Shown: piece by piece, positions 1-8,135 of the stretch
Layout of the letters: each line of letters opens with the position of its first letter
Position numbering within the stretch: position 1 is the first letter of the stretch
Source of the DNA: Desulfofundulus salinus
Lineage (GTDB): Bacteria > Bacillota > Desulfotomaculia > Desulfotomaculales > Desulfovirgulaceae
Length of the DNA stretch: 64,000 nucleotides
Assembly: GCF_003627965.1 (NCBI RefSeq)
Contig: NZ_RBWE01000001.1
Span: 294,695-358,694 of the forward strand
Direction: 5' to 3'
Notes under the pieces: generated by a model
What the model saw: only the letters and a program-made list of their open reading frames with translations
Database searches by the model: none
What the model was told of the DNA's origin: nothing
Made by a program: the position numbers and the translations under genes

Positions 1-140
1 GGTGGCCGACGTATGTCACGCTGTCTTCCATATTATTATCCGCGGGTTTCTCGGCGGCGGTGGGCATATTCTTCGGGTATTACCCCGCCAGGAAGGCGGC
101 AGGCCTGAACCCCATTGAAGCGCTCCGCTTCGAGAGGTAG
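1..140 (+). CDS. MacB/FtsX-type ABC transporter permease, C-terminal end (partial)
   Basis: The window opens inside this gene; the reading frame runs from base 3 to the TAG at 138-140. The visible residues form one hydrophobic helix followed by [18 protein letters not shown], the hallmark C-terminus of MacB-type permeases, whose last helix is followed by a PARKAA...P.EALR motif. Such permeases export macrolides, peptides or lipoproteins with a separate ATPase. The TolC-like gene 180 bp downstream suggests a MacAB-TolC-like set whose other parts lie outside the window. Family assignment is firm; substrate is unknown. Confidence 0.85.
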   Translation, partial: WPTYVTLSSILLSAGFSAAVGIFFGYYPARKAAGLNPIEALRFER

Positions 141-159
141 AAACTGTTCCGAAAATAGC

Positions 160-244
160 ACCTGCCCGCCGTTTTGCACGCGCTCTCCGGTGAGCCTCGC
201 AGGCCAAACTAGCGCTCGACCTCAGCCTACGGCGGGTTCCCGGC
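160..244 (-). repeat. Dispersed repeat family A, copy A1 (partial)
   Basis: About 85 bp of this intergenic stretch are the near-identical reverse complement of 49664-49750. Shared blocks include the core AGCGCTCGACCTC and the end segment reading CCTGCCCGCCG on this strand. It begins 20 bp after the permease stop codon and lies before the TolC-like gene. Only one arm of the longer copy at 49537-49750 is present here. Seen directly in the sequence; function unknown. Confidence 0.75.
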
Positions 245-320
245 AAATTTGGACGTTGGAAGTCAGATGTCAGAGGTTAGAACTGTTGTTGGAACTCGCT
301 ACGCGATGGGAGGTAAAGTT

Positions 321-1463
321 ATGAAAAAATGGATTTTGTCAATTTTCATGGCAGCTCTGGCCTTTTTTAACGTACTGCAGCCTGCAATGGCCGGGGAACC
401 CGCCCGGCCTGAGCTTTCGTTGAACAAGGCCATAGAGATGGCTGTTAAGCAAAACAAGGCGCTTAAAAAAGCCGAACTGGAAATAAAACGTACTGAAGCG
501 CTGCGTGAGGAAGCGGCGGACCAGCTTGACTTCACCCCCACCGGGGGCAGCGGTTACGACCCGCAGGTGGAAGCGGCGTGGGCTTCCCTGTTACAGGCAG
601 ACCTGACCTGGCGCATGTCTAAAAAAAGTTATGATGCCCGGCTCGACGGCATCACCCTGGCTGCTTGCCAGCTGTACTGGAATGTGTTGAAGGCCCAGGA
701 AAATGTTAAGGTAAAGGAACTGGCCCTGGAGCTGGCCCGCCTGGAGCTGCAAAAGTCCCAATCTGCATACCGGCTGGGTTTGACCGGTAAGTTGCAGAGT
801 AACTCGGCAGGCGGGACGGTTGCGGCCGTTAAGGGGCTGGAACAGGCCAGGGCGGAAATGGTAAAAGCGGAAAGCGAACTGGCGGCGGCGCAAAATGAGC
901 TGGATAAAGCGTTTGTGGAGCTGAATCAACTGGTGGGGCTGTGGCCAGAGGACCGGCCGGTTCTGGTTGATAAGCTGGAGTTTTATCCGCTGCAGGTATC
1001 AAACCTCGACACAGAGGTAAACCGGGTGCTGGAAAGCAGCCCGTCCGTGTGGCTGGCTGAACAGGAGGTTGTGCAAAAGAAGTATACGACCGACCTGATG
1101 TGGGCCAGGGGACAGTACACTCCCTACGATGCCCGGCAGGCGGAAATGGAGCAGACCGAACTGGATGCCCAAAGCGTCAAAGATGCTGTAGGGCTGCAGG
1201 TGCGCAACCTGTACTATACCTTAAAAAATCTGGAGGAATCTTATAGATCCGCGGAGCAGGCGGCAACTATGGCCGGGGAGGAACTCAGGGCCAAACAATT
1301 CATGTACCAGGTGGGTCTGGCAACCAGAGCTGATGTATTGACGGCGGAGGTCAATCTGGCAAGGGCAAAATACGCGCTGACGGAACTCGCCGCACAGCAT
1401 GCCTACAACAAAATGGTGTTCCAGAAACCCTGGGCGCCTGCGTACAGCGGCACCGGCGGGTAG
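321..1463 (+). CDS. TolC family outer-membrane-efflux-like protein
   Basis: This 380-residue protein starts at ATG 321, preceded by GGGAGG; an upstream in-frame start at 249 would lack a good ribosome site and precede the signal peptide. Residues 1-25 are a Sec signal peptide (MKKWILSIF..., cleavage near AMA-G). The rest is long amphipathic helices with the TolC-family repeat pattern, for example an ALxKAExEIKR-type stretch near residue 45 and [13 protein letters not shown] near residue 345. TolC proteins form trimeric export channels for MacB or RND pumps, and a MacB-like permease lies just upstream. A TolC homologue is odd in a presumed monoderm. Extended beta-barrel segments are not obvious, so it may act as a secreted or wall-spanning helical tube. 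Confidence 0.8.
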   Translation: MKKWILSIFMAALAFFNVLQPAMAGEPARPELSLNKAIEMAVKQNKALKKAELEIKRTEALREEAADQLDFTPTGGSGYDPQVEAAWASLLQADLTWRMSKKSYDARLDGITLAACQLYWNVLKAQENVKVKELALELARLELQKSQSAYRLGLTGKLQSNSAGGTVAAVKGLEQARAEMVKAESELAAAQNELDKAFVELNQLVGLWPEDRPVLVDKLEFYPLQVSNLDTEVNRVLESSPSVWLAEQEVVQKKYTTDLMWARGQYTPYDARQAEMEQTELDAQSVKDAVGLQVRNLYYTLKNLEESYRSAEQAATMAGEELRAKQFMYQVGLATRADVLTAEVNLARAKYALTELAAQHAYNKMVFQKPWAPAYSGTGG

Positions 1464-1477
1464 CCTTCCGGCGGCAT

Positions 1478-1627
1478 GTGATTCAAATCCGCTCCTGCGT
1501 CCTTCACCCCTACAGCCTGGTCAAGGATCACCGTACCGGGGTGGAGGTGGGCAACGTCCAGGCGGTCATGGACGGGGAAATAGACGAGTTTATCTCCGCC
1601 TATTTGCGGCAGCAGGCAAAGGGTTAG
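1478..1627 (+). pseudogene. Short coding-like fragment of unknown family
   Basis: A frame ending at TAG 1625-1627 uses the GC-rich third positions of real genes here and reads [16 protein letters not shown]...[13 protein letters not shown]. It can begin at GTG 1478 (49 residues) but has no convincing ribosome site, and the frame stays open upstream into the end of the TolC gene. It ends directly on a strong terminator. It is probably the C-terminal remnant of a gene whose front was deleted when it was joined to the TolC gene; a small real gene is possible. I do not recognise the family. Confidence 0.3.
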
Positions 1628-1628
1628 A

Positions 1629-1655
1629 ACCAGTGCGAAGAGCACTGGTTTTTTT
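1629..1655 (+). terminator. Rho-independent terminator
   Basis: An 8-bp perfect stem (ACCAGTGC / GCACTGGT) with a 5-nt loop is followed by a run of seven T. It closes the TolC/fragment transcription unit. Confidence 0.9.
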
Positions 1656-1871
1656 ATGCCCAGGGGTGGCCCCTTTTTTGATCGCCAAAACCACCAGGAA
1701 GGTTCTGGTGAAGGAAGTTCCCTGGTCACAACATACGGTGCTGCAATTAGATCTAATTATTGCGTCAATTCGAAGAAAAAAATTTTTTTAACTCGCGACA
1801 TTTTTTTGTTTATTCAGCAGGAAAAACCGAATTTTTGTCGAAACAACACCTATGTTCAATATATGATTAGT

Positions 1872-1890
1872 TATCTCAAATATTGAGATA
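1872..1890. promoter_or_regulatory. Palindromic operator candidate for the IclR regulator
   Basis: The perfect inverted repeat TATCTCAA-ATA-TTGAGATA lies 18 bp before the ATG of the IclR gene, between an AT-rich promoter-like stretch and the ribosome site AGAGG. Position and symmetry fit autoregulation by a dimeric regulator. That it is an IclR site is inference. Confidence 0.5.
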
Positions 1891-1908
1891 GGGTAAGAGG
1901 TATCATAT

Positions 1909-2718
1909 ATGAAATCAGGACACAAGCCAGGAAAACGCAGTTATACCAATCAATCTGTTGAAAAAACCATCTCAATTTTCAATGCCTTCCGGCTGGACCG
2001 GCCGGAGCTTTCCTTTGCCGAACTGCAAAAGATTACTGGTTTCAACCGCAGTACCCTGCACCGTTTTCTGGTCACATTACTGGACCATGGTTACCTGGAA
2101 TACGACACAGGTGCCGGATTATACCGTTTAGGCATCAGGCTTTTTGAATTAGGTGCCATTGTCATGAAGAACATGGACCTGCGGCGGGTGGCGATGCCCT
2201 TTTTAAAGGAATTGGCCGAAACGTTAAATGAAACTGTACATGTTGTCGTAAGGGAGGGCATTGAGGGCATCTATGTTGAAAAATACGAGCCGCCAGGGGC
2301 TATGGTTACTTATTCACTGGTCGGCAAACGTCTGCCCTTATACTGTACAGCAGTAGGTAAAGTTTTGCTCGCTTTTCTGGAGGAGGCCGAACGGGTCGAT
2401 TTACTGGCACAGCTGGTGTTGGAGCGGCGTACCCCGAAAACCATAACAGATAAAGAACAACTAAAAGCACATTTGCAACAGGTTTATAATCAGGGTTATG
2501 CCGTAGATGATGAAGAATTAGAAGAAGGTTTAATCTGCGTAGCAGTACCCATTTTTGGTCAGACCCAAAAGATAGTGGCCGCCATGAGCGTGTCGGGTGC
2601 AGCGCACAGGATAAAAGCCAAGCTGGCTTCACCTGACGGGAAACTGATAGCTTTGTTGCAAAAAGTAGCTGCCGCCATTTCGCGTCAGCTGGGTTATGTG
2701 CCAGAACGTAAGAGTTAG
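1909..2718 (+). CDS. IclR family transcriptional regulator
   Basis: The 269-residue protein has an N-terminal winged helix (residues about 15-75, with FAELQKITGFNRSTLHRFL as recognition helix region). A C-terminal IclR effector domain follows (residues about 85-265), including the GKRLPLYCTAVGKVLLAF motif. IclR proteins usually control adjacent catabolic operons and bind small organic acids such as glyoxylate, pyruvate or aromatic acids. It precedes the panB-like/TRAP/oxidase operon in the same direction and is the obvious local regulator. A palindrome at 1872-1890 suggests autoregulation. Length is normal for the family. Confidence 0.9.
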   Translation: MKSGHKPGKRSYTNQSVEKTISIFNAFRLDRPELSFAELQKITGFNRSTLHRFLVTLLDHGYLEYDTGAGLYRLGIRLFELGAIVMKNMDLRRVAMPFLKELAETLNETVHVVVREGIEGIYVEKYEPPGAMVTYSLVGKRLPLYCTAVGKVLLAFLEEAERVDLLAQLVLERRTPKTITDKEQLKAHLQQVYNQGYAVDDEELEEGLICVAVPIFGQTQKIVAAMSVSGAAHRIKAKLASPDGKLIALLQKVAAAISRQLGYVPERKS

Positions 2719-2883
2719 TTAGGAGTCCATCATGGTGATCCATCGCCGCCACCGTGAATGAAAATGGGCTCTGGCAGGCTTACATTTTCGAGGGGGGTGA
2801 GAAAAACCTGTTCTTAATCAGCCAGCAAACTGCACGAAACAGAACATTTTACGGAACAACTCATTTCAACAGGAGGTATTAGA

Positions 2884-3732
2884 ATGCGTAAAAAAATAAT
2901 GATCCCCGACCTGTATGCCAAATACGAGAAAGGCGAGCCCATTACCATGTTAACAGCCTATGATTACCCCATGGCTTTGTTAGAAGAAAAAGCCGGGGTG
3001 GATATTATCCTGGTGGGCGATTCCATGGGCATGACGGTATACGGTCTTGATACTACCTTGCCGGTAACCCTGGATATGATCATTCGCCATGCCCAGGCCG
3101 TGCGCCGGGGTGCACCAACGGCCTTCATTGTAGGCGATATGCCCTATATGACCTATCAGGTGAACAAGGACGAGGCGATCCGTAACGCCGGCCGCCTCAT
3201 GGCTGAGGCAGGGGTGGACGCGATCAAATTAGAAGGCGGACGGGAGATGGCGGAAACCATTGCGGCTATAGTTAAAGCCACCATTCCTGTGATGGGACAC
3301 ATTGGCTTAACGCCACAGTCAATTTCACAACTGGGTGGTTTTAAGGCTCAAGGGAGAACTGCCGAATCGGCACTTAAGCTGATTGAGGATGCCAAAGCAT
3401 TAGAAGCCGCCGGCTGCTTCAGTATCCTGGTGGAAGCTGTGCCGCCGGAAGTTAACAAAGCAATTGTCGAAACAGTTAAAATACCTATCATCAGCTTGGG
3501 TTCCGGTGTCTATGGTGCCGGTCAGTGCCTGATCGTCCACGATATGCTGGGCTTCTTCGATCGCTTTACACCCAAATTTGTTAAGAAGTATGCCAGTTTG
3601 AATGCAGAAATAGTAAAGGCCCTGGAAGCTTATGTTGCCGACGTTAAGGAGAAAAATTTCCCCGGTCCTGAACACGTTTACCCCATGAGCCGGGAAGAAG
3701 TGGAAAAGTTCCTGGCCGAGCTGAATAAATAA
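2884..3732 (+). CDS. panB: Ketopantoate hydroxymethyltransferase-like protein (PanB family)
   Basis: PanB enzymes transfer a hydroxymethyl group from methylene-tetrahydrofolate to 2-oxoisovalerate to make ketopantoate. This 282-residue protein is full length, starts at ATG 2884 after AGGAGGT, and keeps the family blocks LVGDSMGMTVYG and GHIGLTPQSISQLGG. It also keeps the catalytic glutamate region LVEAVPPEV (residue about 183). It is not with panC or panD. Instead it is first in a catabolic operon with a TRAP transporter and hydroxyacid oxidase, so it may run in the retro-aldol direction, releasing one-carbon units from a branched hydroxymethyl acid. The family is certain; the catabolic role is inference. 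Confidence 0.85.
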   Translation: MRKKIMIPDLYAKYEKGEPITMLTAYDYPMALLEEKAGVDIILVGDSMGMTVYGLDTTLPVTLDMIIRHAQAVRRGAPTAFIVGDMPYMTYQVNKDEAIRNAGRLMAEAGVDAIKLEGGREMAETIAAIVKATIPVMGHIGLTPQSISQLGGFKAQGRTAESALKLIEDAKALEAAGCFSILVEAVPPEVNKAIVETVKIPIISLGSGVYGAGQCLIVHDMLGFFDRFTPKFVKKYASLNAEIVKALEAYVADVKEKNFPGPEHVYPMSREEVEKFLAELNK

Positions 3733-3752
3733 AAAGACAAGGAGGAATAGTT

Positions 3753-4781
3753 ATGCGTAAGCATAAGAAGCTAATTGCCCCGCTATTAGTGCTGGCCTTG
3801 TTAGCGCTGGCTTTGACAGGCTGCGGCGGTGCCAATACTGGCGGTAAGACGGACGCAGCAAAAAGCAGTGACAGCGGTCCCATCACGCTGAAAGTAGGTC
3901 ACGTATTAGCACCAGACCATCCCTATAATTTGGGGCTGGAGAAGTTTGCTGAGCTGGTAGACCAGAAGACCCAGGGTAAGGTCAAGGTAGAGGTTTTCCA
4001 TAGCTCTCAACTGGGTAATGAGCGGGAAATGATTGAAGGCTTGCAAATGGGTACGGTGGATATGGCCCTGGTTTCCACCGCACCTTTGATGGGATTTACC
4101 AAGAAGTTCATGGTCTTCGACCTGCCCTATATCTTTGAGACCCGGGAACATGCTTACAAAACGTTGGACAGTGAATTTGGTCAGGAACTGCTCAAGTCCC
4201 TGGAAGAAAAGGGTATTGTGGGTCTGGCCTATTGGGAAAATGGCTTCCGCCATTTAACAAACTCTGTCCGTCCCGTAGTGCACCCCTCCGATGTTAAAGG
4301 CTTAAAAATTCGTACCATGGAGAATAAAGTGCACATGGAATCATTCCGGGTTCTGGGTGCCGACCCCACGCCCATGGCTTTTGGCGAATTGTTTACCGCC
4401 TTACAGCAAAAGACTGTTGATGGCCAGGAAAACCCGCTGGCTCAGATTGAAACATCGAAGTTTTATGAGGTTCAGAAGTATCTCTCCATGACCGGTCACT
4501 TCTATGCCCCGGCACCGCTATTGATTAGCAAGCAAAAGTGGGACTCCATACCCGCTGATTTGCAGGATAAAATTAGGAGTGCTGCCATTGAAGCGAGAGA
4601 TTACGAGCGGGGACTCGTTCAGAAGGCTGACACCGAGCTAAAAGAAAAGCTCAAGTCCCGCGGCATGCAGGTAATTGAAGTTGACATTAATGAGTGGCGT
4701 GAAGCCATGTCGCCGGTATACCAGATGTTTGAAGCTGAAATTGGCAAAGATGCGATTGAAAAAGTCAAAAGCTATAAATAA
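3753..4781 (+). CDS. dctP: TRAP transporter substrate-binding protein (DctP family), lipoprotein
   Basis: The 342-residue protein has a lipoprotein signal peptide with lipobox ALTGC (Cys about residue 24), then the DctP fold. Landmarks are HVLAPDHPYNLGLEKFA at the N-terminus and the signature around residues 185-235 (LKIRTMENKVHMESFRVLG and FTALQQKTVDGQENP), which includes the arginine that binds the substrate carboxylate. It captures an organic acid outside the membrane for the DctQ/DctM permease encoded next. It starts at ATG 3753 after AAGGAGG. Substrate is unknown, but carboxylates are the rule for the family. Confidence 0.93.
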   Translation: MRKHKKLIAPLLVLALLALALTGCGGANTGGKTDAAKSSDSGPITLKVGHVLAPDHPYNLGLEKFAELVDQKTQGKVKVEVFHSSQLGNEREMIEGLQMGTVDMALVSTAPLMGFTKKFMVFDLPYIFETREHAYKTLDSEFGQELLKSLEEKGIVGLAYWENGFRHLTNSVRPVVHPSDVKGLKIRTMENKVHMESFRVLGADPTPMAFGELFTALQQKTVDGQENPLAQIETSKFYEVQKYLSMTGHFYAPAPLLISKQKWDSIPADLQDKIRSAAIEARDYERGLVQKADTELKEKLKSRGMQVIEVDINEWREAMSPVYQMFEAEIGKDAIEKVKSYK

Positions 4782-4815
4782 TTTGGGTATGGATTAACTG
4801 AGCAAAAGTAGTGAC

Positions 4816-4836
4816 GGGGCACGGTCTCCGTGCCCC
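4816..4836 (+). promoter_or_regulatory. Intercistronic GC-rich hairpin between dctP and dctQ
   Basis: A 9-bp perfect stem GGGGCACGG / CCGTGCCCC with a three-base loop lies 35 bp after the dctP stop. It has no adjoining T-run, so it is more likely an mRNA-stabilising or attenuating hairpin that keeps dctP expression above that of the permease genes. Confidence 0.6.
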
Positions 4837-4882
4837 CGACTAACTCTTATTTTAATACCACTGTTTAGAGGTAGGTGGGTTT

Positions 4883-5356
4883 ATGCTGGACAGGATAGAG
4901 AAGATTATCAAGGAGAGCGGTTCCTTTTTTGCTGGGTTGCTGTTGTCAGCAATGACCGTTGTGGTGTTTTTGCAGGTGGTTTTTCGCTTTGTTATTAAGG
5001 GTTCTTTGCCGTGGTCAGAAGAATTAGCGCGCTACCTGATGGTATGGGCCACCTTTATCGGTGCCGGTTTAGCTGCGGCCAATAATGCTCATATTGGTGT
5101 CGAATTTTTTGTGAAACTTTTTGGGCCCAGGGCTAGCAAGTTATTTTTAACCTTAACTTATCTCGTTGTTATGGCTACCTCCCTGGTCCTGGTCAACTAT
5201 TCGTGGGTAATAGTTAATTACCAGATTAAAACCGGTCAAGTTTCGCCAGCTATGGCTATACCAATGGTTATACCTTATCTGGCTTTACCAGTTGGGATAA
5301 TTTACATGGCCATCTGTTTTACCTTAGCTTACTGCCGCAACATAAAGAATTTTTAA
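4883..5356 (+). CDS. dctQ: TRAP transporter small permease (DctQ family)
   Basis: The 157-residue membrane protein has four hydrophobic helices and the DctQ signature LPWSEELARYLMVWATFIGAG (residues about 38-57). DctQ proteins anchor and support the large DctM permease. It sits between dctP and dctM in the standard order. ATG 4883 follows AGAGGTAGGTGGG. Confidence 0.92.
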   Translation: MLDRIEKIIKESGSFFAGLLLSAMTVVVFLQVVFRFVIKGSLPWSEELARYLMVWATFIGAGLAAANNAHIGVEFFVKLFGPRASKLFLTLTYLVVMATSLVLVNYSWVIVNYQIKTGQVSPAMAIPMVIPYLALPVGIIYMAICFTLAYCRNIKNF

Positions 5357-5381
5357 ACGTTAAATTCAAGGAGGATAAAGA

Positions 5382-6659
5382 GTGGGTTGGCTAATATTTC
5401 TCTGCTTTGCCATCCTTGTTCTATTAAACGTACCCATTGCATATAGCCTGATTTTATCTTCCATTATCTATATCTGGGCAACGCATTCTGTTCCCGTTCA
5501 CGTTGTAGCTCAGAAGATGTTTACAGCGGTAGATACTTTTCCCATTATGGCAGTACCCTTTTTCATGATTGCCGGTAACTTGATGGAGAAAGGCGGTATA
5601 TCCCGCCGTCTGATTAATTTTGCCAGCAAGCTGGTGGGTTCCCTCCCCGGCGGCCTGGGGATGGTAACTATTCTGGCTTCGATGTTCTTTGCAGCCATTT
5701 CCGGCTCTGGTCCGGCTACGGTGGCGGCCATTGGTTCCATTATGATTCCAGCCATGATTAAGGCAAAGTACGATGAGGGTTTTGCTACCGCCCTTCAGGC
5801 TACATCTGGTTATATTGGCGTCATTATTCCGCCCAGCATTCCCATGGTAACATTTGGAGTAGTGACAGGTGTTTCAATTGGCTCTTTGTTCTTATCAGGA
5901 TTTTTGCCGGGTTTTTTAATTGGCCTGTGTTTGATGGGCATTACCTATGTGGTGGCAAAAAGAAATGGCTATATTGATCGGCAAACCGTATCATTAAAAG
6001 AACTGCTCGTTGCTTTTAAGGAGGCAGCTCTTGCGCTGTTAATGCCGGTCATTATTTTGGGCGGCATTTACGGCGGTGTATTTACGCCTACAGAGGCAGC
6101 TAACGTGGCGGTAATCTATGCCATTATTGTTGGTGTGTTTGTCTATAAAGAACTTACCTGGAAGGAAGTTTTTCAAATCATTTCCCGTTCATCCATTAGC
6201 TCGGCCATAGTGCTGTTGATAATCTCTACCGCTGCGGTCTTTGGCTTGATTTTGACCCGGGAGATGATCCCCAACCAGGTAGCCAATATGATGCTTGAGA
6301 TCGCCGGGAACAAGTATGTATTATTGTTGCTAATTAACATAATGTTGCTAATTGCTGGTACCTTTATGGAAACCAACGCGGCAATAATTATTTTGGCGCC
6401 CATCTTCTACCCGGTAGTTGTCCAAATGGGAATTGATCCCATCCACTTTGGTTTGCTTATGGTGGTTAACCTGGCCATTGGTATGATTACACCGCCCCTG
6501 GGTGTGAACCTGTTTGTTGCTTCCAGCATGACCAAATTGCCCATTGAAAGAATAGTGAAGGCGAACTGGGGCTTCTTAATTGCTTCTCTAATCGCTTTAC
6601 TGCTTATTACCTACTTCCCTTCCATCAGTCTGCTCTTACCAAAGATCTTTATGAAGTAG
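5382..6659 (+). CDS. dctM: TRAP transporter large permease (DctM family)
   Basis: The 425-residue protein has about eleven to twelve membrane helices and the DctM landmarks FFMIAGNLMEKGGISRRL, ISGSGPATVAAIGSIMIPAM and PPSIPMV. It drives sodium- or proton-coupled import of the acid bound by DctP. It starts at GTG 5382, 26 bp after dctQ, with the strong site AAGGAGG. It is intact and of usual length. Confidence 0.93.
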   Translation: MGWLIFLCFAILVLLNVPIAYSLILSSIIYIWATHSVPVHVVAQKMFTAVDTFPIMAVPFFMIAGNLMEKGGISRRLINFASKLVGSLPGGLGMVTILASMFFAAISGSGPATVAAIGSIMIPAMIKAKYDEGFATALQATSGYIGVIIPPSIPMVTFGVVTGVSIGSLFLSGFLPGFLIGLCLMGITYVVAKRNGYIDRQTVSLKELLVAFKEAALALLMPVIILGGIYGGVFTPTEAANVAVIYAIIVGVFVYKELTWKEVFQIISRSSISSAIVLLIISTAAVFGLILTREMIPNQVANMMLEIAGNKYVLLLLINIMLLIAGTFMETNAAIIILAPIFYPVVVQMGIDPIHFGLLMVVNLAIGMITPPLGVNLFVASSMTKLPIERIVKANWGFLIASLIALLLITYFPSISLLLPKIFMK

Positions 6660-6710
6660 GCATAAATAAATAGGCAATATGAAGTAGTCGAGATGAAAGA
6701 AGGAAGGGCT

Positions 6711-8114
6711 ATGCATAGCAACGTTGAGTTGTTCCTGCGCGCACTGCGCCAACATTTCCGGGTTGACCAGTTAGTGGTAAACAAAGAGGTACTAAGCCTC
6801 TATAGTTATGACAGTTCCCATTATTTTGGTCAACCCGCCGCTGTCTTTTTCCCTGAAAGTACCCAGGATGTAGCCACTTTTTTCATTCTGGCTGCAAAGT
6901 TCAAAGTAGAAACGCTGCCCCGGGGTGCAGGGACCAACTTGAGCGGAGGAACTGTCCCTCAGCGGGGAGAGGTTGTTCTTTGCCTGACCCGCATGCGGCA
7001 CATTTTGGCCATTGATTGGGAGCGGGAGTATGCTATTGTTCAGCCGGGGGTAACCAATTTAGAGTTACAAAGGGCTGTTGAGGCCAGGGGCTATATGTTT
7101 GCACCCGATCCGGCCAGTATGAACGTGGCAACCATTGGCGGTAATGTGGCCGAAAATGCCGGCGGCATGCGGTGTGTTAAATATGGCGTCACCCGTGATC
7201 ATGTCCTGGGTCTGGAACTGGTTACTCCTGAAGGCAAAATACTCTGCCTGGGCAAGCTGGCGCAGTTAGACGGTGGGTATGCCATTAACAGCTGGGTAAA
7301 TGACGCGAACCTGGTAGACCTGATAGTTGGTTCGGAAGGAACGCTGGGTGTGGTGACCCAAATTATGGTCAAGCTGGTTAGAAAACCAGTAGCCTGCAAA
7401 ACCCTGCTGTGCAGTTTTAATGATCTCCGTCAGGCAGGAGAGGCGGTAAGTGAGATAATTAAGGCCGGGATTGTGCCTACCGCCATGGAAATAATTGACC
7501 AGAAGCTTACCCACGCCATTGATGACTTTGTAGGCCTGGGTCTGCCGCGGGATACCCGGGCCCTGCTCCTGATTGAACTGGATGGATGGGAGGAGGAAGA
7601 CTTAAACGCCCAGGTAAACCGGGTAATGCTGATATTGCGAGCAAATGAGGTGACGAGGGTTGATGTTGCCACAGACAGTAAAGAAAGGGAACAAATATGG
7701 CTTGCGCGGCGTTCAGTAAACGGGGCACTGGGCCGAATTAAGCCATATTACGTGGTTCAGGATGTTACCGTGCCGCGCCATAAAGTAGCGGCCATGATTA
7801 AAAAGGTAGAAGAGATTGGGCAAAAACATGGGGTTACCATTGGCCTTTTAGCCCACGCAGGGGATGGCAACTTGCATCCTCACCTGCTTTACAGCGACCG
7901 GGAGCGGGAAATGCCGCAAGTTGAGGCGGCAGCGGAAGAGATTTTTAAGGCGGCAGTTGAGTTGGGAGGAACCCTTTCGGGTGAACACGGAATTGGCATG
8001 GAAAAACGTCCCTATCTTAAGCTGGTATTTAAGCCAGCTGAATTAGAATTCTTAAAGGCAATTAAAGAGGCATTTGACCCGTCCTGGTTGTTAAACCTGG
8101 AGAAAGCAATTTAA
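6711..8114 (+). CDS. FAD-linked 2-hydroxyacid oxidase subunit (GlcD/LDH-D type)
   Basis: This 467-residue flavoprotein oxidises a 2-hydroxy acid (glycolate, D-lactate or similar) to the 2-oxo acid. The FAD-binding PCMH domain (residues about 40-215) carries PRGAGTNLSGG and ATIGGNVAENAGG. The C-terminal FAD-oxidase domain carries LLAHAGDGNLHPHL and LSGEHGIGMEKRP, with the usual metal or substrate histidines. I prefer ATG 6711 because GGAAGG lies just upstream; an ATG at 6693 has no good site. It is followed by GlcE- and GlcF-like genes, forming a GlcDEF-type complex at the membrane. The real substrate is unknown. Confidence 0.88.
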   Translation: MHSNVELFLRALRQHFRVDQLVVNKEVLSLYSYDSSHYFGQPAAVFFPESTQDVATFFILAAKFKVETLPRGAGTNLSGGTVPQRGEVVLCLTRMRHILAIDWEREYAIVQPGVTNLELQRAVEARGYMFAPDPASMNVATIGGNVAENAGGMRCVKYGVTRDHVLGLELVTPEGKILCLGKLAQLDGGYAINSWVNDANLVDLIVGSEGTLGVVTQIMVKLVRKPVACKTLLCSFNDLRQAGEAVSEIIKAGIVPTAMEIIDQKLTHAIDDFVGLGLPRDTRALLLIELDGWEEEDLNAQVNRVMLILRANEVTRVDVATDSKEREQIWLARRSVNGALGRIKPYYVVQDVTVPRHKVAAMIKKVEEIGQKHGVTIGLLAHAGDGNLHPHLLYSDREREMPQVEAAAEEIFKAAVELGGTLSGEHGIGMEKRPYLKLVFKPAELEFLKAIKEAFDPSWLLNLEKAI

Positions 8115-8135
8115 ACTCAATTGTAGGTGAAAGTA

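Noticed and set aside
1399..1791. 130-codon + strand open frame spanning the end of the TolC gene and its terminator
   Set aside because: It runs straight through a strong terminator and has no codon bias or motif.
2719..2883. Riboswitch or second IclR operator before the panB-like gene
   Set aside because: Only a loose TGTTCT...AGAACA pairing about 30 bases apart was seen, too weak to call.
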